This document shows, piece after piece, positions 25,652-34,729 of a stretch of DNA of 64,000 bases. Made by a program: the position numbers and the translations under genes. The first letter of the stretch is position 1; each line of letters opens with the position of its first letter. The DNA is from Xanthomonas indica (GTDB lineage: Bacteria; Pseudomonadota; Gammaproteobacteria; Xanthomonadales; Xanthomonadaceae). Where the stretch lies: assembly GCF_040529045.1 (NCBI RefSeq), contig NZ_CP131914.1, forward strand, positions 3,394,501 through 3,458,500, read 5' to 3'. Below the pieces are notes generated by a model. The model was given only the letters and a program-made list of their open reading frames with translations, made no database searches and was not told the DNA's origin.

Positions 25652-26755
25652 ATGAGCCACGATCTGAACGACACCCTGATCTTCGTCAAGGTGGTCGAGC
25701 AAGGCAGCTTCATCGCCGCGGCCAATGCCCTCGGCCTGCCCAAGACCACCGTCAGCCGCAAGGTGCAGGACCTGGAGGCGCGGCTGGGCGCGCGCCTGCT
25801 GCACCGGACCACGCGCCGGCTCGGGCTGACCGAGGCCGGCGCGGTCTACCACGAGCATTGCCAGCGCATCGCCCGCGAACTGGAGGAAGCCGAGAGCGCG
25901 GTGGGCCAGTTGCAGGCCGGCCCGCGCGGCTGGCTGCGCTTCAGCGTGCCCTACTCGGCCGGCATCTCCTGGGTGGCGCCGATCCTGGGCGAGTTCCACC
26001 GCCAGCACCCGGAAGTGCGCCTGGAGATGATCATGACCAGCGACAAGGTCGATCCGATCGCCGAAGGCGTGGACGTGGCCCTGCACATGGGCACGCTGCC
26101 GGATTCGACCATGGTCGCGCGCAAGCTCGCCACCTTCCGCACCCAGGTCTTCGCCAGCCCCTACTATATCGAACGCCATGGCGAGCCGCTGCATCCGGAC
26201 GACCTGCAGCACCACCGCACGCTGGCGCTGAGTACCGGCCGCAACGGCGGCAACCGGCTGTGCTGGCCGCTGCGCAATGGCAAGCAGAGCGGCGAGTTCC
26301 TGGTCCAGCCAATCCTGCTGGCCAACGACTCGGCGGCGCTGATCGGCGGCCTGGTCTGCGGCGAAGGCCTGGTGCTGGCCAGCGATGCGACGATCAAGCC
26401 GCTGATCGAAGCCGGCAAGGCGCGGCGCGTGCTCGGCGGCTGGGTCGGGCCGGACCTGGACTTCAACGCGGTGTTCCCGGGCGGGCGCATGCTCTCGCCG
26501 AAGGTGCGCGCCTTCGTCGACTTCCTGGTCGACAAGCTCAACTTCGACGTCAGCTACATGATGGCGCAGTGCCCGGCCAAGCTGGCCACGCAGCAGGCCG
26601 AGGACGGCGCCGAGTTCACCCTGTGCAGCGGCGTGGCGATGAACACGCAGTCGTTGGGCAACGTGCCGCGCATCGCCACCTCTCCCGCACCAGTTCCTGC
26701 GGATGCGGCGCTGGACGCGGAAGCCGAGGACGAAGAGGACGCGGCGCTGGTCTGA
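25652..26755 (+). CDS. LysR-family transcriptional regulator, probable efflux operon regulator
   Basis: A 367-residue protein. The N-terminal winged helix (residues 5-65) contains FVKVVEQGSFIAAANALGLPKTTVSRKV, as in the CrgA/AphB-like LysR group. The inducer-binding domain spans about 90-300 (LRFSVPYSAGISWVAPILGEF to FVDFLVDKL). Unusually, a tail of about 65 residues follows, ending in an acidic stretch (ALDAEAEDEEDAALV); the family normally ends near 300-310. AAGGAA precedes the ATG. It is divergent from the RND operon, the usual place for a regulator that senses a pump substrate and activates or represses the operon. Confidence 0.92.
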   Translation: MSHDLNDTLIFVKVVEQGSFIAAANALGLPKTTVSRKVQDLEARLGARLLHRTTRRLGLTEAGAVYHEHCQRIARELEEAESAVGQLQAGPRGWLRFSVPYSAGISWVAPILGEFHRQHPEVRLEMIMTSDKVDPIAEGVDVALHMGTLPDSTMVARKLATFRTQVFASPYYIERHGEPLHPDDLQHHRTLALSTGRNGGNRLCWPLRNGKQSGEFLVQPILLANDSAALIGGLVCGEGLVLASDATIKPLIEAGKARRVLGGWVGPDLDFNAVFPGGRMLSPKVRAFVDFLVDKLNFDVSYMMAQCPAKLATQQAEDGAEFTLCSGVAMNTQSLGNVPRIATSPAPVPADAALDAEAEDEEDAALV

Positions 26756-26798
26756 GCCGCGCCGCGCGCGGCGCGTCGCATCGGCACGCCAGAAACGC

Positions 26799-26823
26799 GA
26801 ACGGGCCGCAATGCGGCCCGTTC
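26799..26823. terminator. Terminator-like hairpin between lysR and the OmpA-like gene
   Basis: GAACGGGCCGC and GCGGCCCGTTC form an 11-pair stem with a three-base loop. The two genes converge here, so it may act for both. U tracts are weak on either side. Confidence 0.65.
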
Positions 26824-26845
26824 GTCGTTGCGCTCGGCGGCTCGG

Positions 26846-27553
26846 TCAGCCGGCCGAGGCGCGCAGCGGCACCACGCGGATCTCGACGCGACGGTTCTGC
26901 GCGCGGCCGGCCTCGGTGCTGTTGTCGGCAATCGGATACTTCTTGCCGGCGCCCAGGGTCTGGATGCGCTCGGGCTGCACGCCCTGTGCGGTCAGGTATG
27001 CGGCCACCGAGGACGCGCGCTGTTCGGACAGGCGCTGGTTGACCGCATCGCTGCCGATGCTGTCGGTGTGGCCGACCACTTCGATCATGGTCTGGTTGTA
27101 TTCGCCCAGGGTCTGGGCCACGCCGTTGAGCGCCGAATAGAACTGCGGCTTGAGCGTGGACTGGTTGAAGTCGAAGGTGATGCCGTCGGGCAGGTTGAGG
27201 GTGATGTTGTCGCCGTCGCGGCGCACGTCGATGCCGGTGTTGGCGGTGCGCTCGCGCAGCGCGCGTTCCTGCCGATCCTGATAATTCCCGATCGCCGCGC
27301 CGCTGAGCGCGCCGATGCCGGCGCCGATCATCGCGTGCTGGCGGCGCTCGGTGGCGCTGCTGCCGCTGAGCAGGCCGGCGGCCACGCCGACCGCGGTGCC
27401 GATCAGCGCGCCGCGGCCGGTGCGGTTCTGCTGCTCGGTGGGGTTGCCGTACTGGTCGCGCTGCACGTAGGAGCCGCCGGTGGCGCAGGCGGACAACACC
27501 AGCGCACTGGCCAGGGCCACGGACCCGCCGCGAAGGGTGGTCGTTTTCATCAT
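26846..27553 (-). CDS. OmpA-family lipoprotein with glycine-zipper segments
   Basis: A 235-residue protein. The lipobox LVLSAC ends the signal peptide, so it is membrane anchored. Residues about 45-90 hold two glycine-zipper segments (GALIGTAVGVAAGLL and MIGAGIGALSGAAIG) predicted to insert in or span the membrane. The C-terminal half is an OmpA domain that binds peptidoglycan: FDFNQSTLKP, VVGHTDSIGSDAVNQRLSEQRA and AGRAQNRRVEIRV carry the conserved Asp and Arg contacts. Two adjacent ATGs are possible at 27553 and 27550; GGAGAG precedes both. It resembles YiaD/YfiB-type envelope proteins. Confidence 0.9.
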   Translation of the reverse strand: MMKTTTLRGGSVALASALVLSACATGGSYVQRDQYGNPTEQQNRTGRGALIGTAVGVAAGLLSGSSATERRQHAMIGAGIGALSGAAIGNYQDRQERALRERTANTGIDVRRDGDNITLNLPDGITFDFNQSTLKPQFYSALNGVAQTLGEYNQTMIEVVGHTDSIGSDAVNQRLSEQRASSVAAYLTAQGVQPERIQTLGAGKKYPIADNSTEAGRAQNRRVEIRVVPLRASAG

Positions 27554-27644
27554 GTTCTCTCCGAACCTGGTTTGACGTGGCCGCAGCATAAACAGCGCCA
27601 CGCGAGGCGCGGATGAACGCAGCCCGGCGTGCGATGCGCCCGGT

Positions 27645-29099
27645 TCAGGAAGACGGCAGCAGGGTCTCGGCGTCGGCGGCGCGCAGCGGCTGCTCCCAGT
27701 CGCTCATCAGCGCCAGGTACAGCAGCTTCTCGAATTCGGCGCCGACCCGCCGCATCACCGCGTCCGGATCGGGAATCAGCCGCGCATCGCCGATCAGGCC
27801 GAAATGCACGCGATGGTTGTAGCTCATGATCGACACGCCGACGCCGATCGACCCGGTCTGCGGCACCCAGAACATCATCTCGCGCACGCGGCTGCCGGCC
27901 AGATACAGCGGTTGCTGCGGCCCCGGCACGTTGGTCGCCACGGTGGTGGCCTTGCGGCTGAACAGGTCCAGCGCCGCCGACTGCAGCGCCGCCGGGGCCA
28001 TGCCCACGGCCGCCAGCAGGCCGAACACCACCATCGCCTGGCGCGACTGCTTGAGCTGCTGCATCGATCGGGCCACGCACTGCAGGCGCCGCACCGGATT
28101 GGCCTCGCCCACCGGCAGGTCCAGGAACACCAGGCCGAAGTGGTTGCCGAGCTTGCGCGCATGCTCCAGCGGGCGCAGGTTGACCGGCACGGTGGCACGC
28201 AGGGTCACCCCGTCCAGGCGTTCGCCGCGCTCGAGCATGTAGTCGCGCAAGGCGCCGGCCATGGTTGCCATCAGCACGTCGTTGACCGTGCAATCGCAGG
28301 CGCGGCCGACCGCCTTGACCTCGTCCAGGTCCAGCGGCTCGGCCCAGGCCACGCGCTTGCTGACGCCGAGGCGGCCGCGCAGCAGCGTCGGCGGATCGTC
28401 GGCCAGCAGCAAGGCATTGACCAGCTCGCGGCCGATCAGCCCGCCTTCGCGCGCCAGCATCTGCGGCAGGTTCGGGTCCTGCGCCATCGCCCGGCCCTTG
28501 TCGAGCATGCGCCCGCCGAGCTTGAGGTAGCGGTCCACCGCGCCGACCCGGCGCACCACCTCCTTGCCGTCGTCCTTGAGCCAGGCGCGGCCGAGCTGCG
28601 CCGACGGCTCCGGGGTGCGCTGGGTATCGGTCAGCGACAGCAGCACCTGCACCAGGGCAATGCCGTCGGCGTAACTGTGGTGGATCCGCGCCACCAGCGC
28701 CGAGCCGCCTTCGTAGCGTTCGATCAGGTGGAACTGCCACAACGGCTTGGTCTTGTCCAAGGGCGTGGACGCCATCTGCCCGGCGAAGCGCTCCAGCGCC
28801 TTCTTCTGCCCACGCCCCGGCAAGGCCGACAGGCGCACGTGCCAGTCCAGATCGAAATCGTCGTCGCGCTGCCAGTACGCGCCGGTGGCGGTCTCCACCG
28901 GCTTCTGCAGGAACCGCGGGAAGGCCAGGAAGCGCTTGCGCACCAGTTGCTTGAGCGCGGGCAGGGTCAGCGGCTCGTCGAACATCAGCACGCCGGTGAT
29001 CATCATCGGATTGGTCGGCCGGTCCATCCGCAACCAGGCGGTGTCCACGCGCGACATCGGTTCGCGCTGCGGCTTGCGGCGAGCTGAGCTGGTGGCCAT
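27645..29099 (-). CDS. Wax ester synthase / diacylglycerol acyltransferase (WS/DGAT)
   Basis: A 484-residue acyltransferase predicted to join acyl-CoA to a fatty alcohol or diacylglycerol, giving storage lipids. The catalytic motif is HHSYADG at 140-146 (family HHxxxDG, second His as base). Other marks are PLWQFHLIER, VNDVLMATMAGALRDYM and ATNVPGPQQPLYLAG. A basic N-terminus and no signal peptide suggest cytoplasmic face association. AGGAG lies five bases before the ATG. It is on the same strand as the photolyase gene and the OmpA-like gene, but gaps near 90-100 bases leave co-transcription open. Confidence 0.9.
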   Translation of the reverse strand: MATSSARRKPQREPMSRVDTAWLRMDRPTNPMMITGVLMFDEPLTLPALKQLVRKRFLAFPRFLQKPVETATGAYWQRDDDFDLDWHVRLSALPGRGQKKALERFAGQMASTPLDKTKPLWQFHLIERYEGGSALVARIHHSYADGIALVQVLLSLTDTQRTPEPSAQLGRAWLKDDGKEVVRRVGAVDRYLKLGGRMLDKGRAMAQDPNLPQMLAREGGLIGRELVNALLLADDPPTLLRGRLGVSKRVAWAEPLDLDEVKAVGRACDCTVNDVLMATMAGALRDYMLERGERLDGVTLRATVPVNLRPLEHARKLGNHFGLVFLDLPVGEANPVRRLQCVARSMQQLKQSRQAMVVFGLLAAVGMAPAALQSAALDLFSRKATTVATNVPGPQQPLYLAGSRVREMMFWVPQTGSIGVGVSIMSYNHRVHFGLIGDARLIPDPDAVMRRVGAEFEKLLYLALMSDWEQPLRAADAETLLPSS

Positions 29100-29197
29100 G
29101 CGGGCTCCTGTCCGAGCCCGGAGTGAATCATGCGTCGGCGAAGGGCGTCAATCGCGCGCCCAGGCCACCTGCGCACGCCGCCGTGGCGGCGCGGCGT

Positions 29198-30619
29198 TCA
29201 GCCGGCGGCGGTCTCGCGGTAGGCGGCCAGCGCCGCATCGCGGCCCGCCGCCAGGTCCACGATCGGCTGCCGCGGATACTGAGGTGCAGCGCGCGCCAGC
29301 CGCTGCGGCGCCTGCCACGGGGCGAAGCGGTCGGCCACCGGCAGCGCCGCCAGTTCCGGCACCCAGCGCGCGATGTAGTCGCTCTTCGGGTCGAACTTCT
29401 GCGCCTGGGTCACCGGATTGAACACGCGGAAATACGGCGCGGCATCGGCGCCGGTGCCGGCCACCCACTGCCAGCCCAGCGTGTTGTTGGCCAGGTCGGC
29501 GTCGACCAGGGTGTCCCAGAACCAGCGCGCGCCTTCGGACCAGTGCACGCGCAGGTGCTTGCACAGGTAGCTGGCGACGATCATGCGCACGCGGTTGTGC
29601 ATCCAGCCGGTGTGCCACAGCTCGCGCAGGCCGGCATCGACGATCGGCACGCCGGTGCGTCCGCGCTGCCAGGCGTGCAACTGCGCGGGGTCGGGTTTGG
29701 CCCAGCGAAAGCGCGCGAAGCGCGGATTGAGGTTGCGTTCGGGCGTGTCGGGGAAATGGTGCAGCAGGTGGTGGGCGAAATCGCGCCAGCCGAGCTGGCG
29801 GATGTAGCCGTCGATGGCCGCAGCGGTGGCGGCGCGGCGATGGCGTTCGAGCGTGGCGACGATGTGCCACGGTGCGATCTCGCCGAAATGCAGGTGCGGC
29901 GACAGCCGCGAGGTGCCGACCTGGTCCGGGCGGTCGCGGCCATCGAGGTAGTCGCGCAGCGCGCCGTCGACGAACACGTCCAGCGCCTCGTGCGCGCCCG
30001 CCTCGCCCGGCTGCCAGACCTCCCAGAAGCCGCGGTCCCAATCCAGCGCCGGCGCCAGGCCGAGCCGCTCCAGCGGCAGGCTTTGCAGGCCCGCGGGCGG
30101 CGGCGGCAGCGTCTTCGGCGCAGGCTGCAGCGCCGGCACCTGCCAGTGGCTCAGCGCGCTGCGCCAGAACGGGGTGAACACCTTGTACGGACCGCCCTGC
30201 TGTGTCGCCAGTTGCCAGGGTTCGAACAGCAGCGCGCTGTTGTGGCTGTGCACCTCCAGGCCCTGTTCGCGCAACGCGCGCTTGAGCCGCGCATCGCGCG
30301 GTTGCGTGGCCGGCTCGTAGCGGCGATTCCAGTACACCGCCACCGCGCCGCAGTCGGCGATCACCTGGCGCAACGCGGTCTCGGCCGGGCCCTGGCGCAG
30401 GATCAGGCGCGAACCGCGTTCGCGCAGTTGCGCGTCCAGCGCCGCCAGCGAGCGCTGCAGCCAGCTGCGCGAGGCCGCACCCGCGGCCCACGCGCCCTCG
30501 TCCTCCGGGCTGTGCAGGTAGACCGGCACCGGCGTATGCCCGGCGTCCAGGGCAGCTTGCAACGCAGGTTGATCGTGCAGGCGCAGGTCGCGCCGGAACC
30601 AGACGATGGCGTAGCTCAT
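29198..30619 (-). CDS. phrB: Deoxyribodipyrimidine photolyase
   Basis: A 473-residue flavoprotein that splits cyclobutane pyrimidine dimers using blue light. The N-terminal antenna domain starts YAIVWFRRDLRLHDQPAL. The FAD domain carries TSRLSPHLHFGEIAPW and ELWHTGWMHNRVRMIVASYL, with the tryptophan electron chain region WFWDTLVDADLANNTLGWQW and the closing YFRVFNPVTQAQKFDP, all class I CPD photolyase marks. Length matches E. coli PhrB (472). The start at 30619 gives the family N-terminus; the frame runs further upstream without meaning. Confidence 0.95.
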   Translation of the reverse strand: MSYAIVWFRRDLRLHDQPALQAALDAGHTPVPVYLHSPEDEGAWAAGAASRSWLQRSLAALDAQLRERGSRLILRQGPAETALRQVIADCGAVAVYWNRRYEPATQPRDARLKRALREQGLEVHSHNSALLFEPWQLATQQGGPYKVFTPFWRSALSHWQVPALQPAPKTLPPPPAGLQSLPLERLGLAPALDWDRGFWEVWQPGEAGAHEALDVFVDGALRDYLDGRDRPDQVGTSRLSPHLHFGEIAPWHIVATLERHRRAATAAAIDGYIRQLGWRDFAHHLLHHFPDTPERNLNPRFARFRWAKPDPAQLHAWQRGRTGVPIVDAGLRELWHTGWMHNRVRMIVASYLCKHLRVHWSEGARWFWDTLVDADLANNTLGWQWVAGTGADAAPYFRVFNPVTQAQKFDPKSDYIARWVPELAALPVADRFAPWQAPQRLARAAPQYPRQPIVDLAAGRDAALAAYRETAAG

Positions 30620-31116
30620 GCGCGAAGGGACGCAGCCAAGGACGCGCCATGATACGGATCGGGTGCAGTGGCCAGGTGAGCATGCGGCGACGCGCGCCGC
30701 ACACGCCTGGCGATGCCGGTGCGTATGCCGCGCATGCCCCGGACTGATTTCGTAGACATCGCCGCGCGCCACGCGCGTGCGCCTCGCGCGCCCTGCTATA
30801 ACGCCGAGGCGGGCGCCGTCATGTCGAAGCGGCGCCGCGACCGCTGCTGTTGGATGACGTTCCGGGGAAGGGCGTCATCCGTGCTTTCGCTGCACCGCGT
30901 ACGACACGGCCACGGCCGTCTCGCGCGCATGGGGACATCCGCCATCGCCTCTGCGACCTCACGGCCACCACGGCCGGCGAGTGCGGCTGCGTGCGGCCCG
31001 AACCGCCCGCGCCCGGATCTGCATCTGCAGGGCCGCGACGCGCTGCGGGCAGCGAATGGCGCAGCGCGCTCACGCCCATCGCCGACATCCGCAAGACCTT
31101 CAGGAGAGCAAGACCC
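30620..31116. other. Divergent gap between the photolyase and the secreted orphan
   Basis: There is no supported gene in nearly 500 bases. One inverted repeat is present: GGATGACG (30852-30859) and CGTCATCC (30873-30880) with 13 bases between. The right part must hold the promoter of the secreted protein. Confidence 0.6.
30852..30880. promoter_or_regulatory. Inverted repeat upstream of the secreted orphan gene
   Basis: Arms of eight perfectly matched bases, GGATGACG and CGTCATCC, flank a 13-base centre. It could be an operator for a dimeric regulator or a small hairpin. No regulator gene is adjacent. Confidence 0.35.
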
Positions 31117-31629
31117 ATGGACAAGCGCATCGCAAAAGCCGCCCTCACCCTCGCACTGAGCCTCGCCGCCCCGCTGGCGATGGCCTGCACCACCGAGCCG
31201 GGCGAATTCCAGAACGAAGTCGGCGTCGACAATGGCGTCGAATGTGGCGGCGGCGGCGGTGGTGGCGGCAGCACGCCGGTCTACACGCTGCAGGGCGTGA
31301 TCCAGAACCAGGGCTACGAGTCCGACAATCGCCCGGCCGGCGGCAAGCGCCTGAAGATCCGCGCCTACTCGCGTTTCGCCAACGCCAACAACGACCGCGT
31401 CGACGCCCGCTACATCAACGTGCGCTGCAACGCCTACGACCCGTACGGCAACGGCTACACCACCGACTACGACGAGGAAGGCAATGGTGCCCTGGTCGAC
31501 GTGCACTTCACGTCGAACTTCGTCTATGGGATCTACCGCAAGATCACCGTGGTCTGCACCCACCACGCCGAGTACGGCGCCAACACCTACGACGCCACCA
31601 GCAACGCCGAGATCGAGATTCCGTACTGA
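31117..31629 (+). CDS. Small secreted protein of unknown function with polyglycine linker
   Basis: A 170-residue protein. Residues 1-23 are a signal peptide (ending PLAMA), the mature part begins with Cys-Thr-Thr, and there are four cysteines in all. Residues about 45-53 form a run of eight glycines and a serine that separates a short acidic segment from a C-terminal domain of about 115 residues with strong beta-strand pattern (YTLQGVIQNQGYES, LVDVHFTSNFVYGIYRKITV). It is predicted periplasmic or released. AGGAGAG precedes the ATG. I recognise no family. Confidence 0.75.
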   Translation: MDKRIAKAALTLALSLAAPLAMACTTEPGEFQNEVGVDNGVECGGGGGGGGSTPVYTLQGVIQNQGYESDNRPAGGKRLKIRAYSRFANANNDRVDARYINVRCNAYDPYGNGYTTDYDEEGNGALVDVHFTSNFVYGIYRKITVVCTHHAEYGANTYDATSNAEIEIPY

Positions 31630-31650
31630 TCGTCGCGCCGCGCGGCCGGG

Positions 31651-31705
31651 GTCCGCAGCGTTGCGGACGCCCCGCCGGTCACCGCCGTTGCCCGCGCATG
31701 CGGGC
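31651..31705. terminator. Two GC hairpins between the convergent orphan and dnaB genes
   Basis: GTCCGCA/TGCGGAC at 31651-31668 and GCCCGC/GCGGGC shortly after, each with a four-base loop. No U tracts follow; a role in ending transcription is only suggested by position. Confidence 0.35.
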
Positions 31706-31711
31706 GGCGGC

Positions 31712-33130
31712 TTACTCGAACGCCCCCACCGAATCGTGGGCGAGATTGTCGAAGCGGGTGTATTCGCCGAAGAACTTGAGCTTGCACGACCCGGTCGGGC
31801 CGCCGCGGTGCTTGCCGATGATGATTTCGGCCAGGCCCTTGTCCGGCGAATTTTCCTTGTTGTAGTAGTCGTCGCGGTAGATGAACACGATCATGTCCGC
31901 GTCCTGCTCGATCGCGCCGGATTCGCGCAGGTCGGCCATCACCGGGCGCTTGTCGGTCCGCGTTTCCAGCGAGCGGTTGAGCTGCGACAGCGCGATCACC
32001 GGCACTCCCAGTTCCTTGGCCAGGCCCTTGAGCGAACGCGAGATCTCCGAGATCTCGGTGGCGCGGTTCTCGCTGTTGCCGGGCACCGACATCAGCTGCA
32101 GGTAGTCGATCACGATCAGGCCCAGGTCGTGCTCGCGCTTGAGCCGGCGCGCCTTGGAGCGCAGCACTTCCGGCGACACGCCCGGCGTGTCGTCGATGAA
32201 GATCTTGGTCTCCTTGAGCATCTTGATCGCGCCGGTGACCCGCGCCCAGTCCTCGTCCTCGAGCTGGCCGGTACGCAGGCGTTGCGCGTTGATGCGGCCG
32301 TTGGAGGAGATCAGGCGCATCGCCAGCTGCGAAGCCGACATTTCCATCGAGAACACCGCCACCGCCTTCTTCGACTTGATCGCCGCGTACTCGGCGATAT
32401 TCAGCGCGAAGGTGGTCTTGCCCATCGCCGGACGCGCGGCGAGGATGATCAGGTCGGTCGGCTGCAGGCCGGCGGTCATCGCGTCGAAGTCGTTGTAGCC
32501 GGTCGGCAGGCCGGTGATGTTGCCGCCGTTCTCGAAGCGGTTGCGCAGCTCCTCGAACGCGTCCTTCAACGCGCCGGGCATCGCCACGAAGTCGCTGCGC
32601 CCGCGCGCGCCGGCCTCGGCGATCTGGAACACCGCCTTTTCCGCCGACGCCAGCAACTCGGCGCTCTCGCGCCCTTCCGGCTGGAAGCCGTCGTTGACGA
32701 TGGTGGTGCCGACCTCGATCAGCTGCCGCAGCACCGCCTTGTCGCGGACGATTTCCGCGTAGGCGGCGATGTTGGCGGCCGAGGGCGTGGTGCTGGCCAG
32801 TTCGATCAGGTAGGCGCCGTCGCCGACCATCTCCAGCTTCCCCTGCGACTCGAACCACTCGCCCAGGGTCACCGCGTCGAACGGGCGCCCTTTCTCGGCC
32901 AGCTCGCGGATCGCGCGGTAGATCAACTGGTGATCGCGCCGGTAGAAATCCTTGTCGGTGAGCTGGTCGTTGACCCGGTCGTAGGCCTCCGGCGCCAGCA
33001 TCAGGCCGCCGAGCACGGCCTGTTCGGCCTCGATCGAGTGCGGTGGCACGCGCAACTGGTCGAGACGCGGCTCGCTGCGTTCGCTGCGCTCGCTCTTGCG
33101 ATCGCCGCGGTAGCCGGGACGGGCGGACAT
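31712..33130 (-). CDS. dnaB: Replicative DNA helicase DnaB
   Basis: A 472-residue hexameric helicase that unwinds DNA at the replication fork. The N-terminal DnaG-binding domain includes PHSIEAEQAVLGGLML and GRPFDAVTLGEWF. The RecA-like motor has Walker A ARPAMGKTTFALN, Walker B region LGLIVIDYLQLMSV, and the ATP-contact motifs ALSQLNRSLETR and IIIGKHRGGPTG. A short arginine/serine-rich lead (GDRKSERSERSEPR) precedes the core. There is no intein. The ATG at 33130 gives a length close to E. coli DnaB (471). Confidence 0.97.
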   Translation of the reverse strand: MSARPGYRGDRKSERSERSEPRLDQLRVPPHSIEAEQAVLGGLMLAPEAYDRVNDQLTDKDFYRRDHQLIYRAIRELAEKGRPFDAVTLGEWFESQGKLEMVGDGAYLIELASTTPSAANIAAYAEIVRDKAVLRQLIEVGTTIVNDGFQPEGRESAELLASAEKAVFQIAEAGARGRSDFVAMPGALKDAFEELRNRFENGGNITGLPTGYNDFDAMTAGLQPTDLIILAARPAMGKTTFALNIAEYAAIKSKKAVAVFSMEMSASQLAMRLISSNGRINAQRLRTGQLEDEDWARVTGAIKMLKETKIFIDDTPGVSPEVLRSKARRLKREHDLGLIVIDYLQLMSVPGNSENRATEISEISRSLKGLAKELGVPVIALSQLNRSLETRTDKRPVMADLRESGAIEQDADMIVFIYRDDYYNKENSPDKGLAEIIIGKHRGGPTGSCKLKFFGEYTRFDNLAHDSVGAFE

Positions 33131-33372
33131 AGGCTGGGTCTTCTCTGTGGGCGCGGACGCCGGGCGCGGCCTCACCGCGGCCCGGGCACCGATTTTAGTC
33201 GCCGCGCCCGGCTGCGGCTAGGGCGAGGCGCCGGCCGGGAGCGCCGCGCACATCAGCGTAGTCGCCCACCCTGGGGACAAGTCTGGGGACAAGCGGTTGA
33301 GAACCTCGCCGACGCCCAGCCAAGCAAAGCCGCTGCTCCCTACGCGCCACCGCCAGCGCGCCCCGGCACTGC

Positions 33373-33927
33373 TCAGGCCTGCAATTCGTCGATCCAGGCG
33401 ATGAACTTGTCCATGAAACCGGCGAGGAACTTGCGGGTGCGCTCGTCGTCGATGGCGCCGTCCTCGGCGATCAGGCCCTCCTTGAACTGCAAAAAGATCT
33501 CCGGCTGGCCCAGCACCGGCATGTCCAGGTAGGCCAGCACGTTGCGCAAGTGCTGCTGCGCCAGGGCGCTGCCGATCGCCCCGGGCGAGGTCCCGCACAC
33601 CGCCGCCGGCTTGCCGGCGAAGGCGCTCTCGCCGTACGGCCGCGAACCCAGGTCGATGGCGTTCTTGAGCACGCCGGGGATGGAGCGGTTGTACTCGGGG
33701 GTGACGAACAGCACCGCGTCGGCGCCGCTGACCTGCGTCTTCAGGCGTCGGCCCTGCGCCGGATAGTCGTGGTCGTGGTCCTGTTTGTACAGCGGCAGGT
33801 CGCCGATCTCCACGTACTCGAAACGGGCGCGGTCGCCAGCGAGGCGCTCCAGCGCGTGCGCCAGGCGCCGGTTGAACGATTCCTTGCGCAGGCTGCCGAC
33901 GAACACGGCGATGCGGTACTGGCTCAT
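33373..33927 (-). CDS. NADPH-dependent FMN reductase (flavodoxin-like)
   Basis: A 184-residue protein of the chromate/quinone reductase group. The FMN phosphate loop is GSLRKESFNRRLAHAL near residue 11, and the flavin-ring segment FVTPEYNRSIPGVLKNAID is near 75. These enzymes reduce quinones or azo dyes by two electrons and guard against redox stress. It lacks a signal peptide. It is on the same strand as, and 50 bases downstream of, the GST gene, so the two may share a transcript with a detoxification theme. Confidence 0.9.
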   Translation of the reverse strand: MSQYRIAVFVGSLRKESFNRRLAHALERLAGDRARFEYVEIGDLPLYKQDHDHDYPAQGRRLKTQVSGADAVLFVTPEYNRSIPGVLKNAIDLGSRPYGESAFAGKPAAVCGTSPGAIGSALAQQHLRNVLAYLDMPVLGQPEIFLQFKEGLIAEDGAIDDERTRKFLAGFMDKFIAWIDELQA

Positions 33928-33979
33928 GGCGTAGCTCCTGACTGAATGAATCTTCAGGCTAGCCGCCGGCGCGCGGCAG

Positions 33980-34657
33980 TCAGGTGAACGCCGTGGCCGT
34001 CCCCGCCAGCGCCAGGCGCGCGCGTACCTCGTCCGGCAGCGGCGGCAGCGCCACGAAGCCCGGCGTGGCGCGGACCCGCTGCAGCCAGTCGCACAGCGCC
34101 GGATAGTGCGCCAGCACGATGCCGGCGTCGCCGGCGCAGTGGGTGTAGGCGAACAGCGCGATGTCGGCAATGCCGTAGGCCGGGCCGGTGAACCAGGCCT
34201 GCGTCTGCAGGTGCTGTTCCATCACCGCCAGCGCCCGCGTCGCCCCCTCGCGCAGGCGCGGCAGTTCGGCGCGGCGCGGCGAGTCGGGCGGCGTCCAACC
34301 GCAGACGAAGCGCGCCACCGCAACGTAGGGTTCGTGGCTGTACTGCTCGAAGAACAGCCAGCTCAGCGCCTGCGCCCGCTGCCAGGGATCGGCGGGCAGA
34401 TGGCCGGTGCCCTCGGCCAGCCAGCACAGGATGGCGTTGGATTCGGCGAGCACGCGCCCGTCCTCGCGCTCCAGCAGCGGCACCTTGCCGTTGGGATTCT
34501 TGGCCAGGAACGCCGGGGTGCGGGTCTGGCCGTTGGCGCTGTCAATCTCGACCCAGCGGTAGGCGCAGCCCAGTTGCTCCAGCAACAGCCGCACCTTGTA
34601 GCAATTGCCGGACAGCGCCATGCCGTACACGGTCAGGGGGACACGTTCGGCTGCCAT
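33980..34657 (-). CDS. Glutathione S-transferase family protein
   Basis: A 225-residue protein. The thioredoxin-like half has LTVYGMALSGNCYKVRLLLE, with Ser/Asn at the usual activation position, then KNPNGKVPLLE (cis-Pro) and LAESNAILCWLAEG (Glu-Ser glutathione contact). The helical half is FFEQYSHEPYVAVAR to YGIADIALFAYTHCAG with the conserved N-capping Asp. Start 34657 follows AAGGAG by six bases. Seventy-odd bases upstream on its own strand lies a 13-base guanine run. Confidence 0.9.
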   Translation of the reverse strand: MAAERVPLTVYGMALSGNCYKVRLLLEQLGCAYRWVEIDSANGQTRTPAFLAKNPNGKVPLLEREDGRVLAESNAILCWLAEGTGHLPADPWQRAQALSWLFFEQYSHEPYVAVARFVCGWTPPDSPRRAELPRLREGATRALAVMEQHLQTQAWFTGPAYGIADIALFAYTHCAGDAGIVLAHYPALCDWLQRVRATPGFVALPPLPDEVRARLALAGTATAFT

Positions 34658-34729
34658 GCATCGCTCCTTGCTTGCTGAAGGGTCGGGATTGGGGAGTCGG
34701 AAATGGGGATGCGCAAGAGCGGTGCCTCG

